A stretch of DNA of 64,000 bases. Origin: Noviherbaspirillum pedocola. Its GTDB lineage: Bacteria > Pseudomonadota > Gammaproteobacteria > Burkholderiales > Burkholderiaceae_D. The translations under genes and the position numbers were made by a program. How positions within the stretch are numbered: the first letter of the stretch is position 1; every line of letters begins with the position of its first letter. The notes beneath the pieces were generated by a model, which did no database searches, had not been told where the DNA came from, and saw only the letters and a list, made by a program, of their open reading frames with translations. The stretch is from assembly GCF_016632335.1 (NCBI RefSeq), contig NZ_JAEPBG010000022.1:1-64000 (forward strand). Direction: 5' to 3'. Below, one piece after another: positions 1-8,168 of the stretch.

Positions 1-133
1 CCGCTTCGATACTTTGCGCCAGCAATTCTTCCACCCCGGCTTCGCCAATGCGCTTGCGCCAGCGCGACAGGCTGGACGGATCAATCGGCGGCTCGGTCTG
101 CAGATAGGTTTCTCCCGTGAAGACCTGATCGCG
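1..133 (-). pseudogene. IS5-like transposase, 3' exon (runs off window edge)
   Basis: Read on the minus strand this stretch encodes RDQVFTGETYLQTEPPIDPS followed by SLSRWRKRIGEAGVEELL, which I recognise as the segment following the N-terminal domain in IS5/IS1182-like transposases. It is the downstream exon of the transposase whose first 91 codons lie at 2036-2308; the two are separated by a group II intron. The reading frame continues beyond position 1, so the DDE catalytic part is outside the window. If the intron splices, the frame is restored exactly (TGG from exon 1 followed by CGC GAT CAG). Without splicing the transposase is interrupted. Confidence 0.75.
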
Positions 134-2035
134 GTAGGAACGCCGGTTACCCGGCACCCCCCGCACAGATCCCGGCGTGCGCAATTCACGCACCGGGCTC
201 TTACCTTGGGTGTTTGACGGCAAAGCGACGCTCCGGCCAAGGATGAAGGATTTCCGCTCGCGGCAGCCACTCAGTGCCAAGTCGCTCCATGCGTTCCCAC
301 GTCATGCCGTCTTTCTGGCTTCGTCGCTGTAGCGTGCGTCGCCAGAGCTTCATAACGTTGTGACGGAAGGACTGTAGTGCATGGATATTCATCGGCACTG
401 CATGGTAGGCAAAGTACCCTCGCACCACCTGAGCGAGCCATGTCCCTTGAACCGGGATGGGCTCGTGCATCCGCTTGCGCAGTTGCTCCTTGATGTCCCT
501 GAGTTTCGCCCGCATACGATCTGCACGGCTTTTACGGCGCAACATGAACGTGCCGCGCCGTGACTTGCTGCAGACGTGGGTAAACCCCAGAAACGTAAAG
601 GTCTCCGGTTTGCCAAGACCACGCTCTTGCCGCCGTTCAGCCGCATAGCGGCCAAACTCCAGCAATCGGGTCTTGTCCGGATGAAGTGTGAGTGCGAATT
701 GCGCTAACCGCTCGCGCATCGCGTCCCAGAACCGCCGACCGTCCGCTTCGTACTGAAAGCCTACGACAACATCATCGGCGTACCGCACTATGATGACCTT
801 GCCTTTGGCTTCCCGCCGACGCCAACGGTTTGCCCAGAGATCGAAGACGTAGTGCAGGTACACATTCGCGAGTAGTGGTGAAGCCACTGCCCCCTGGGGT
901 GTACCCAGCTCACTGACGCTCAGTTCTCCGTCGTTCAGAACGCCCGCCTTGAGCCACTTCTGCACAAGGCGGATGATGCGTGTATCGCCGATCCGGTGCT
1001 CCATGAAGCGGACCAGCCATTCCTGGTTCACCGCGTCGAAAAAGCCCTGGATATCAGCGTCGAGAATCCAGTTCACAGGCGTAGTCGTGATCCCTGTTGC
1101 CAGAGCGTCGAGCGCATCGTGCTGACTGCGTCCAGGTCGAAATCCATACGAGAATCCGAGGAAGTCTGTCTCGTAGACTGCGTTGAGGATTTCCACGACA
1201 GCGCGCTGGACGATCTTATCTTCCAGCGCGGTTACGCCCAGCGGGCGCTGCTTGCCGTCAGCCTTCAGGATGAACCGTCGTCTGACCGGCAGCGCCCGGT
1301 ATGCGCCACTGTGTATCCGAGTATGCAGGTCCCGGAGATGCCCTTCCAGGTTGCCTTCATAATCCGTCCACGTCTGTCCATCGACGCCTGGGGCTGCCTT
1401 ACGCCGGAGCGCATAGAATGCCTGTTCCAGGAACTCGACAGTGACGTGGTGCAGCAGTGCGGTGAACCGTTCCTTCCTCCGTTGCTTTGCTGCTTGCCGT
1501 ACGCGTTCCAGCTTCTGGGACACGCTTTCCCGGTTCTGCGCCCGGCGCGTGCGTTGCTGGTTCGCGTTTCCCTCGGTCCCCGCCCTTGGCTCTGCCCACT
1601 CCGCAGCCGGCATGCCGACCTTGTTCGCAGGCTTCTTCGCTACTATGGCGGAGTCTGACTTCTCTCGTCCGTACATCATCGGCTTCGGCTCCTCGCCTTC
1701 CCGATGCGGACCTGCCCATTACGGCGGCAGGCCAGCCGAGAGATCTCCCGGTTTCCGCGCAAGGCGCTTACATGCATGCCAGGGTCTTCGACCACGCCGG
1801 ACCGCCGGGCGCTAGCGATAGCGCGCCCGTACGTATTGCCTTCCGCATACTGGAGTACGTCGGCATCCGGGAAATAAACCATTTCGTGGCTCCATGGCTG
1901 GCCTACATGCACCCCTACCGACGCTTCGCAGCCGCCCTCACGGACGACCACGCACGGCTCGGGGCCGATGTGGTTCGCTACACCTTCATCGCAGTGGACT
2001 TTCACCACCTGCACCTTGCCGGTCTCCCGGCGCAC
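134..2035 (-). mobile_element. Group II intron inserted in a transposase gene
   Basis: The 1,902-base element starts on the minus strand with GTGCGCC, the usual bacterial group II intron 5' end, and finishes with TTCCTAC. A domain V-like hairpin (about 167-202, 5' side GAGCCCGGTGCG, 3' side CGCACGCCGGGATC) and a short domain VI-like hairpin (GCCGG-GTAA-CCGGC) precede the 3' end. The element encodes a reverse transcriptase/maturase. It interrupts an IS5-like transposase precisely between codons 91 and 92, so splicing would restore the frame. Insertion into another mobile element is a known habit of bacterial group II introns. The exact 3' boundary could be off by one or two bases. Confidence 0.85.
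201..1679 (-). CDS. ltrA: Group II intron reverse transcriptase/maturase
   Basis: This 492-residue intron-encoded protein copies the intron RNA into DNA and assists splicing. Visible reverse transcriptase blocks include GFSYGFRPGRSQHDAL (about 175-190), DADIQGFF (about 207-214), GTPQGAVASPLLANVYL (about 259-275) and the catalytic YADD at 300-303. The maturase X domain occupies roughly 380-470. The protein ends soon after an HPWP-containing tail, and I see no HNH endonuclease domain, so mobility would depend on target-site replication forks or related routes. A GAGGAG sequence precedes the first of two ATG codons. The gene lies wholly within the intron at 134-2035. Confidence 0.92.
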   Translation of the reverse strand: MMYGREKSDSAIVAKKPANKVGMPAAEWAEPRAGTEGNANQQRTRRAQNRESVSQKLERVRQAAKQRRKERFTALLHHVTVEFLEQAFYALRRKAAPGVDGQTWTDYEGNLEGHLRDLHTRIHSGAYRALPVRRRFILKADGKQRPLGVTALEDKIVQRAVVEILNAVYETDFLGFSYGFRPGRSQHDALDALATGITTTPVNWILDADIQGFFDAVNQEWLVRFMEHRIGDTRIIRLVQKWLKAGVLNDGELSVSELGTPQGAVASPLLANVYLHYVFDLWANRWRRREAKGKVIIVRYADDVVVGFQYEADGRRFWDAMRERLAQFALTLHPDKTRLLEFGRYAAERRQERGLGKPETFTFLGFTHVCSKSRRGTFMLRRKSRADRMRAKLRDIKEQLRKRMHEPIPVQGTWLAQVVRGYFAYHAVPMNIHALQSFRHNVMKLWRRTLQRRSQKDGMTWERMERLGTEWLPRAEILHPWPERRFAVKHPR

Positions 2036-2308
2036 CCAATACGGGTTTTCGACCCAGCCCCACACCACTTCTTCATCAGACAGATCGAAGGTGTGCTGTA
2101 GATAAAGCAGGCCTGCAATCAGTCGGGGGCGCAACGGTGGACGACGATGTCTGGGCCCCATGGCCTCATGGGCAACACGCTCGATGGCATTCCAATCAAT
2201 CAGCTTGGCCAGCACGATCAGAGGATGGCGCGCATTCAGGTGTTCCAGCAGGGGGAAGTCTTGCCGCTGTGATGCGCCTGGCGTTCCGGAATGATGACGC
2301 GGAGCCAT
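2036..2308 (-). pseudogene. IS5-like transposase, 5' exon
   Basis: Ninety-one codons encode the N-terminal domain of an IS5/IS1182-like transposase, including NARHPLIVLAKLIDWNAIER, PPLRPRLIAGLLYLQH and EEVVWGWVENPYW. The frame then enters the group II intron at 2035, where an unspliced message would read a nonsense tail to about 1676. The downstream exon is at 1-133. The gene may be functional through splicing, so pseudogene is a cautious label. No matching outer inverted repeat could be defined, because the other end of the element is outside the window. Confidence 0.75.
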
Positions 2309-3012
2309 GATGACCTCATCAGAATTTGCAGGAAACCGCGTATGACAAGCGTCGTTCCCTGCAAATTCCGCACGCCGATTTCATGTCTCAGCACGCATGG
2401 CCATTGGGTGAAAACAGTTTTTCAGCGCCGACTATCTAATGCGATACGAGCTAACCGGTACTTGAATTGAGCTTCTAGAGGCGCGTGCCTGAAAAACGGA
2501 CAGCTGCAGCAGGCATTAAGGAGACGAAGAATCTTCTGGTATCACTGCATTTCGGACAACCGGACACCTACATCGTGCTTACAGTTTGGGTCGAGGGTGT
2601 GTAAAAACGCTCAGTCCCGCTGACGCCGATACGAGATATCAGGCAAGGGCGAAGACGGGACACTACATGTTGGGGCCTGCCGTCGTTATTTTTGTGTTTT
2701 GACACAGCCCCGGTCGAATGCGGTCTTTATACTTCGTCAGCAATCGGCTAGGAACAGTCATAGAGTGAATAAAAGTAAAGGGCCCTGTGAAAACGACAGC
2801 GCGCACATCTCTATGACGGAGTATCGTGTCCGCCTACATGAAGGCCTTTCTACTTCGGTGTGTCCCGCTTCATTTTTGCTGCGGTGAAAGGAGCAATTAA
2901 GAAAAGCAAAGCTTAGTTAATGGCGCGCAGTTTCGGGATGAAAGAGTCACCCAGACCGGCCCTGCCCCGGTCTTCATGAAGCAGCAAATAAGGCAGCCAT
3001 GAAGTGCCCGCG
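2309..3012. other. Gene-free stretch between IS element and hydroxyquinol region
   Basis: About 700 bases contain no convincing gene on either strand. The left part belongs to the upstream end of the IS5-like element. The middle holds a short inverted-repeat element (2591-2713). A 7-bp inverted repeat (AGACCGG at 2953-2959, CCGGTCT at 2967-2973) lies just downstream of the solute-binding protein remnant and could be a weak terminator, but it has no T-run. Confidence 0.5.
2591..2713. repeat. MITE-like short inverted-repeat element
   Basis: TCGAGGGTGTGTAAAAACGC at 2591-2610 and the reverse complement of 2694-2713 (CCGGGGCTGTGTCAAAACAC) match at about 15 of 20 positions. They enclose about 80 bases without coding potential. 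The GTGT-AAAAC terminal pattern resembles IS ends, so this may be a miniature non-autonomous element or the collapsed ends of a deleted IS. A TCGA tetramer occurs at the left edge (2591-2594) and just outside the right edge (2714-2717), which could be a target duplication if the left end is shifted inward. Confidence 0.35.
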
Positions 3013-4163
3013 TTACTTTCCGGGATCCTTTACGTCAGGAAACCTATCGAACTCAACGTTATATAGCTCATTGCCGACCTTTTCTACTTTGCGGATATAA
3101 ACTGTTTGGATCACGTCACGGGTTGCCGGATCAATGCTGATCGGGCCGCGTGGGCTACTGATCTTCATGCCTTTAAGTATCGCCATCGCCTTGTCGCCGT
3201 CGATCTGACCATTCGTCTTTTTCACCACTTCATAAATGGCTTGCATGCCATCATAGGCGCCGACAGCCATGAAATTCGGGCGTCCCGCGTTCGGATTTGC
3301 CTGTGCAAAGGATGTAAGGAAGGCTTTGTTCTCCGGCGAGCCATGGGCGGCTGAATAATGAAAACTAGTAATGACTCCCAACGTAACGTCTCCCATCGCA
3401 TCGAGGACGTGGTCATCCGTGAGATCGCCGGTGGCAATCACCTTGATGCCGCCGGCGGCAAGGCCGCGCTCATGATAGGCTTTCATAACGGCGACGCTCT
3501 GTTCCCCCGCCGGGATGAAGATAAAGATTGCGTCTGGCTTTGCATTTTTCACCCGCAACATGAACGGTGCGAAGTCAGGACTTTTCAGGGGCACCCTGAT
3601 GGATTCCAGTACCTTCCCGCCACCAGCAGTGAAAGTGCTCTTGAACGCGGACTCGGAGTCGATGCCGGGACCAAAGTCGGAAACCAGCGTTACCACGCGC
3701 TTGATGCCGTTCTTCAGCGCCCAGGTCGCCATCGGCGCGGATACCTGCGGCAGCGTCATCGATACGCGCACGATGTAATTCGATTTCGTGGTGATAACCG
3801 AGGCTGCAGCGTTCATGATGATCATCGTGCAACGGCCAGAGCCTCCGGCGTCAGTCCGAAACCGGCGAGAAAATCCACTTTGTTGCGCACGACTAGTTCT
3901 TGCGCAAGACGCTTGGCGATTTCAGGCATGGGTCCGGTGGTGTCGCGGGTAATCACCTCGACCTTCTTGCCGGCAACCTTGTCGCTATGTTGTTTCATGT
4001 AAGCCTTGATGCCGCCTTCCATCTGCTTGCCATAGTCGGCGAAGGGACCGGAGAAGGGGGCGATCAGGCCTATCTTGATCGTTTCCTCTGCGAACGATGG
4101 AACCGCTGCGATGCCGAGGGCACCGAACAAGGCAACAGCACGGAAAATGCTCTTGAGCTTCAT
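3013..4163 (-). pseudogene. Broken branched-chain-type ABC solute-binding protein
   Basis: A LivK/Peripla_BP_6-type periplasmic binding protein is split into two frames. The first 113 codons (4163-3822) carry a signal peptide ending AVPSFAEE and the start of the first lobe (IKIGLIAPFSGPFADYGKQ). The remainder (3825-3013) resumes at MIIMNAAASVITTKS. Comparison with the intact paralogue at 12655-13824 shows that about ten residues (equivalent to SLSTQAKRPT) are missing at the junction, so a deletion of roughly 30 bases shifted the frame. The two frames overlap as ATGA (3822-3825), so coupled translation of the second half is conceivable but would not restore one chain. No permease or ATPase genes are adjacent. 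It lies downstream of the aromatic hydroxylase and may once have bound an aromatic acid. Confidence 0.8.
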
Positions 4164-4235
4164 GGTTTTTTGTCTCCTTTTTTTGGGCTAACGTGTTTTT
4201 GCGACATTGCCGCATCTGCGGTTCAATGTGCTTTG

Positions 4236-5897
4236 TTATGCATCCCATCCGGTAAGCCTACGAAGGATGCCATCGGCGGCGTCTGCCGAACTGCCACGCC
4301 AGCCAACGATCTGATCCGGCCTGATTAGCGCCAGATCTGCCTCGTACAGATCGCGCGCCGCCTGCTGCGGTAGGTCGACGACCTTTAAGGACAGTCCCAG
4401 ACGCTGTGCCGCTGCGCTGAAGGCGTCGGAAGAAGGGGGATGCGCCCCGAGGCACAGCAGCGTCCATTCGAACCCGAAGACGTCGTACAGCGAGCGCCCG
4501 TCTCCGATCCAAAGATGTGGTGGGCGGCCGCCGGGGCAGGCGGTTGGGATGTAGTTGTTGGCGGTGTCCGGCGGCGGCGCCGTGCCATCACCAACAATCG
4601 CGGGGGAGCCGTCGTAGCGGCCACCGAAGGTAATGCCCGGAATATTGAATTCCTTGCGCCCGTGGCTGGCGAGATACTCGCCCGCCTGCGCACGGGCGGT
4701 TTCGCCGGCAGGTGAATCGTCCTCGATCTCCGCTGCCGGCGCATAGTGCCCCAGTGAATCGGCGAAGCCACGCGCATAGCTGGTGTTGCGCACGGCAAGC
4801 GGTCGGCGTTCCAATTCGTAGCTGTCAAGCAGTTGAGGCGAAGCCTGCCCCTTGAGCACTGCGGCGAGCTTCCATGCCAGATTGACGGCATCCTCTACCG
4901 CCGTGTTGTAACCTAGGCCGCCGGTCGGCGTGAACAGATGCGCGGCATCTCCGCCAATGAAAATGCGCCCCTTGCGGAAGTGGTCCGCCACCAGGCAATG
5001 TCCGGCAGTCCAGCCGCCACGCGACAGAACATCGGCCGGGATCGGGGCACCGCATGCAGCCTGGAACATCGCACGGGCGTCATCTTCAGTGATGCGCTCT
5101 TCGTCTTCGTGAGCGCGAAGCTGTGTATGGAAGGCGAATTCTCCTCTGCCGTCGACGGCGGCCATGAACGCGCGCCGTTCTTGATTGAAGCTGACGTTCA
5201 TCCACGCGGGCGCATGCGGCACCATCTCATAGAAAGCTGGCGCCCGCAGGTAGATGGCGTACATGCGCCCACCCATAAAATCGCGCCTGATTCCAGTTTC
5301 ACCGGTATAGCGAAAGCCCAGATGTTGGCGTATCGCACTGCGCGCGCCATCGGCTCCGAGCAAGTACGCGCCGCGGAGGGTTTCGCACGGGCCGCCGTTA
5401 GACGGCTCGACGTCGATTTCGACATGGTCGTCCATGTCACGGCAGGCCACCATGCGCCAACCGTAGTTGACCGAGACGCCGGGGAGCTTTTCCGCTTGCC
5501 GTCGCAGCTCTGCCTCGACGAATTTCTGCGAAACGCGATGTGGCAGTTCTGCTGCGCTCCAGGCACCCGACAGTCCAGTCACTGCCTTCGTCGCCTCGCG
5601 CGCGGACGGAAGCTTGAAGCGGCCGAGTTCATGCCGTGCGAACCGCGTAAAGTAAGCGATATCGGTGGGAAAGTCAGGAGGCAGGCCCGCTTTGCGGATC
5701 TCCAAGGCGAAGCCGAGGCGCCGGAAGTGTTCCATCGTACGGGCCTGGGTGGCATTGGCCTGCGGATTAAAGGCCGTGCCGGGCTTTTCATCCACTATCG
5801 TAACGCTCACGCCACGCCGCCCCAGCTCGTTCGCCAGCATCAGGCCACAGGGCCCGCCGCCGACGACAAGAACATCGCTTTCACGCGGTAACATCAT
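4236..5897 (-). CDS. FAD-dependent aromatic hydroxylase (resorcinol/phenol type)
   Basis: A 553-residue flavin monooxygenase of the phenol hydroxylase/MhpA/TfdB group (FAD_binding_3). The nucleotide-binding GGGPCG motif is at 13-18, the DG motif GADGARS at 181-187 and the GD motif GGDAAHLFTPTGG at 315-327. A thioredoxin-like C-terminal region runs to the end (LWIGDGRSLYDVFGFEWTL). Such enzymes hydroxylate phenolic rings with NAD(P)H and O2. Its company with hydroxyquinol dioxygenase and maleylacetate reductase suggests that it makes hydroxyquinol, for example from resorcinol or a dihydroxybenzoate; the substrate is inferred. GAGGGGAC precedes two consecutive ATG codons, so the start could be 5897 or 5894. 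It is transcribed in the same direction as the upstream genes after a 188-base gap. Confidence 0.88.
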   Translation of the reverse strand: MMLPRESDVLVVGGGPCGLMLANELGRRGVSVTIVDEKPGTAFNPQANATQARTMEHFRRLGFALEIRKAGLPPDFPTDIAYFTRFARHELGRFKLPSAREATKAVTGLSGAWSAAELPHRVSQKFVEAELRRQAEKLPGVSVNYGWRMVACRDMDDHVEIDVEPSNGGPCETLRGAYLLGADGARSAIRQHLGFRYTGETGIRRDFMGGRMYAIYLRAPAFYEMVPHAPAWMNVSFNQERRAFMAAVDGRGEFAFHTQLRAHEDEERITEDDARAMFQAACGAPIPADVLSRGGWTAGHCLVADHFRKGRIFIGGDAAHLFTPTGGLGYNTAVEDAVNLAWKLAAVLKGQASPQLLDSYELERRPLAVRNTSYARGFADSLGHYAPAAEIEDDSPAGETARAQAGEYLASHGRKEFNIPGITFGGRYDGSPAIVGDGTAPPPDTANNYIPTACPGGRPPHLWIGDGRSLYDVFGFEWTLLCLGAHPPSSDAFSAAAQRLGLSLKVVDLPQQAARDLYEADLALIRPDQIVGWRGSSADAADGILRRLTGWDA

Positions 5898-5911
5898 GTC
5901 CCCTCATTTGA

Positions 5912-6004
5912 TCATCGAATTTGGCCGTGACGATGTCCGCTTCCGTCATGAAACCCGGTTTGCATGACACATGCCATGCCGGTGCCGGAGCGAAGTAGAC
6001 TCAT
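5912..6004 (-). CDS. Candidate 30-aa small protein
   Basis: The gap between the two-domain protein and the FAD hydroxylase holds a 31-codon frame, MSLLRSGTGMACVMQTGF and 12 further residues, preceded by AGAGGACAGTTG, a reasonable ribosome site. It ends 14 bases before the hydroxylase start codon, so it could act in translational coupling. There is no family match that I know of, and a chance frame is quite possible. Confidence 0.22.
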   Translation of the reverse strand: MSLLRSGTGMACVMQTGFHDGSGHRHGQIR

Positions 6005-6085
6005 CAACTGTCCTCTTCTTTAGTTTTAGCTTTTATGCGGAACCGCCCGTGTGGCACCAAGGAGGCAAGTCGCCACTGCAAAGTT

Positions 6086-7096
6086 TTACAGCCCGCTTTC
6101 AACCGGTGTCTCATCGAATGCCGAGGCATCACCACTGAGCCATTTTTCTCCGCGACGGTACAGCGCCTGCACAACCGCTCCCGCCAACTCAGGCATGTCT
6201 CGTTTGATCTTGAATCCGAGGCGCGATTGTAAATAGGCGAGATGCCGGTAGCCGTTCGGGAACTGCTTCAATAGCTCCTGATCGAGCTGCAATTGCACGT
6301 CTGGATCAAGCGGGTCCATGCGGTCCTTTTCATAAATGGGTTGCCGACGGACGATGCGCCATTCCTCATTCCCATCGATATTGCGCAATTCGAAGAAGTC
6401 GTAGAAGCTGCCGGTGCACAAGACGTCGACCTGTACGCCGTCAACCTCAGCGCGCTGGCTGATGGTCATCTTTGTCTGAGCGATTGCGCGTTTTCCGCGC
6501 ACGTCTACGCTGGTACCGCCCAAGAAATGGAGAATCGAAACGCCGTTTTCGAATCCCCTGCGGCTAACTTCGATGAATTTTGATGCAGGGCCTTGGAACC
6601 ATGTGGCCGACATCCAGCCATCTTCATGCCAGACGGTGTGGAACCGCTCCCAAAATCCCGCATCGCGCCATACAGCCCAGTTCTGTACCACTTCCGCGAT
6701 GCGCAGCTTGTGTTCGAATTCATTCATGGAGTTTTCCTTTTCGTCAAAAACCATCCCTTTGCGAGGTTCTTCGCAAATTGGCTCGCTGCCATCAAATGTG
6801 GGGTAATCGACTTGGTGACGTGCCGTGCGCAACCCTTCCAGCCTGCGCCTTATTGCGACGTGCTCGGGGTGGCTCGCGTAGGCGTCGAGCGACGCCTGGG
6901 AGGAAAATTCGCTATACAGTACGACATCGCAGGCATACTCAACACCACTGGCGTCGACTCCTACCTCGACATGGAGCAGTCCAGGGATCTTGCCGCGCAA
7001 CCCTTCAAACAAAGCTTTGACCAGAGTCGCCACTTCCCGCTTCTTCTCAGCGGTCTCGCCCTGGAGATCCCACATCACAATGTGCCGTACTTTCAT
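6086..7096 (-). CDS. Dabb-domain / SnoaL-like two-domain protein
   Basis: One uninterrupted 336-codon frame. Residues 1-100 form a stress-responsive A/B-barrel (Dabb) domain (MKVRHIVMWDL, GLLHVEVGVDASG, YASHPEHVAIRRRLEG). Residues from about 124 resemble a SnoaL/NTF2-like domain (VVQNWAVWRDAGFWERFHTV, FYDFFELRNIDGNEEWRIVR). Both are usually separate small proteins. A possible internal ribosome site (GAAAAGGAAAACTCC) lies directly before ATG codon 124 (MNEFEHKL), so a second, shorter product is possible. The start overlaps the maleylacetate reductase stop as ATGA. Within a hydroxyquinol operon the domains might bind or isomerise an aromatic intermediate, but no catalytic role is demonstrable. 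Confidence 0.72.
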   Translation of the reverse strand: MKVRHIVMWDLQGETAEKKREVATLVKALFEGLRGKIPGLLHVEVGVDASGVEYACDVVLYSEFSSQASLDAYASHPEHVAIRRRLEGLRTARHQVDYPTFDGSEPICEEPRKGMVFDEKENSMNEFEHKLRIAEVVQNWAVWRDAGFWERFHTVWHEDGWMSATWFQGPASKFIEVSRRGFENGVSILHFLGGTSVDVRGKRAIAQTKMTISQRAEVDGVQVDVLCTGSFYDFFELRNIDGNEEWRIVRRQPIYEKDRMDPLDPDVQLQLDQELLKQFPNGYRHLAYLQSRLGFKIKRDMPELAGAVVQALYRRGEKWLSGDASAFDETPVESGL

Positions 7097-8166
7097 GGCG
7101 CTTCCGACGCAGCCGGCCGCCGTCCGTGGAACGCGTCGTCGAGCAGCCGTCGCAAGGCTGCCTTTTCCAAGGGCCGTGGATTTGCGTAAGCGTTTTGCAT
7201 GGCGATTTCAACACAGCGGTCAATTTCACCTTCCGGCATGCCGATTTCTTTCAGCGACAGCGGGGCATTTAGAGCTTTAGCCAAGTCGTACACGGCCTGA
7301 GAGGCATTGGCGCCGCCCAGGGCCTTGGCAATGCGTTTCATCGCGTCCGGCGCTGCGGCGGCGTTGTAGGCCAGCGCATGCGGCAGCACCACCGTGTGCG
7401 TTTCTGCATGCGGCAGGTTGTAGGTTCCGCCGAGCGTATGGCAGAGCTTGTGGTGCAGGGCCATGCCAACGCTGCCAAGCACCGTACCGCAGAGCCACGC
7501 GCCGTACAGGCACTGGCTGCGCGCCTCCATATCCGATGGATTAGCGAGGACTGCTGGCAAGCCTTGTGCCAGTGCACGGATGCCTTCTTCCGCGAAGAGC
7601 GAGATGATGGGGTTGGCGTCCTGCGCATACAGGCCTTCGGCCGCATGGGCGATCGCATTGATGCCGCTGGTTGCCGATAGGGACGTCGGCAATCCCACGG
7701 TCAGCTCGGGATCGTAGATGACCGTCTTCGGCAATACACGCATGTCGCGCCCGGTCTTCTTCAGGCCGGCCTCGGTGATGCCGTAAATTGGCGTCATTTC
7801 GCTGCCAGCGTAGGTAGTCGGAATGGCCAGGATGGGCAGCGGCGATTCCAGGGCGATTGCCTTGCCGAGACCGGTGGTCGAGCCGCCGCCGATGGCGATG
7901 GCGCAATCGGCATTAACTTGGCGCGCGAGTTCGCGTGCTTGCCTTGCGGTTTCAATCGGGACGTGCATGACAGCACGATCGAAAATGCCGGCACAACGTT
8001 CGCCGATCATGGCCGCGACGTGATCGGCATCGGCCCGCTGTTCCGGCGTGGAGAGCACTATTGCACGGCCCGCGCCAAGTAGGTCGATCTCGCGGATCAC
8101 ATGACGCAGGCTTCCAGCGCCGAAGATGACCCGGCTAGCCGGGCTGCTGTAGATGAAGTCCTGCAT
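7093..8166 (-). CDS. Maleylacetate reductase
   Basis: A 357-residue iron-containing alcohol dehydrogenase family enzyme that would reduce maleylacetate to 3-oxoadipate with NAD(P)H, the step after hydroxyquinol ring cleavage. Recognisable elements are FGAGSLRHV near the N-terminus, the nucleotide-binding GGGSTTGLGKAIA (93-105), TTYAGSEMTPIYGIT (117-131) and the conserved HHKLCHTLGG and LPHAETHTVVLPHA blocks. The length is typical. It sits two bases downstream of the dioxygenase gene and overlaps the next gene by four bases, which indicates one operon. The family includes MacA, TfdF and GraC; I leave the symbol blank because these cannot be separated by eye. Confidence 0.92.
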   Translation of the reverse strand: MQDFIYSSPASRVIFGAGSLRHVIREIDLLGAGRAIVLSTPEQRADADHVAAMIGERCAGIFDRAVMHVPIETARQARELARQVNADCAIAIGGGSTTGLGKAIALESPLPILAIPTTYAGSEMTPIYGITEAGLKKTGRDMRVLPKTVIYDPELTVGLPTSLSATSGINAIAHAAEGLYAQDANPIISLFAEEGIRALAQGLPAVLANPSDMEARSQCLYGAWLCGTVLGSVGMALHHKLCHTLGGTYNLPHAETHTVVLPHALAYNAAAAPDAMKRIAKALGGANASQAVYDLAKALNAPLSLKEIGMPEGEIDRCVEIAMQNAYANPRPLEKAALRRLLDDAFHGRRPAASEAP

Positions 8167-8168
8167 GT

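Noticed and set aside
996-1658. Long plus-strand open frame of about 220 codons
   Set aside because: It is antisense to the intron maturase gene, with no family resemblance; a shadow of the real gene.
2699-2887. 62-codon plus-strand frame
   Set aside because: No ribosome site or family resemblance, and it overlaps the inverted-repeat element.
2953-2973. Hairpin AGACCGG/CCGGTCT as a terminator
   Set aside because: The stem is short and no T-run follows on either strand, so I did not list it as a terminator.
4938-5891. Long plus-strand frame of about 317 codons
   Set aside because: It is antisense to the FAD hydroxylase, whose motifs and neighbours are convincing.
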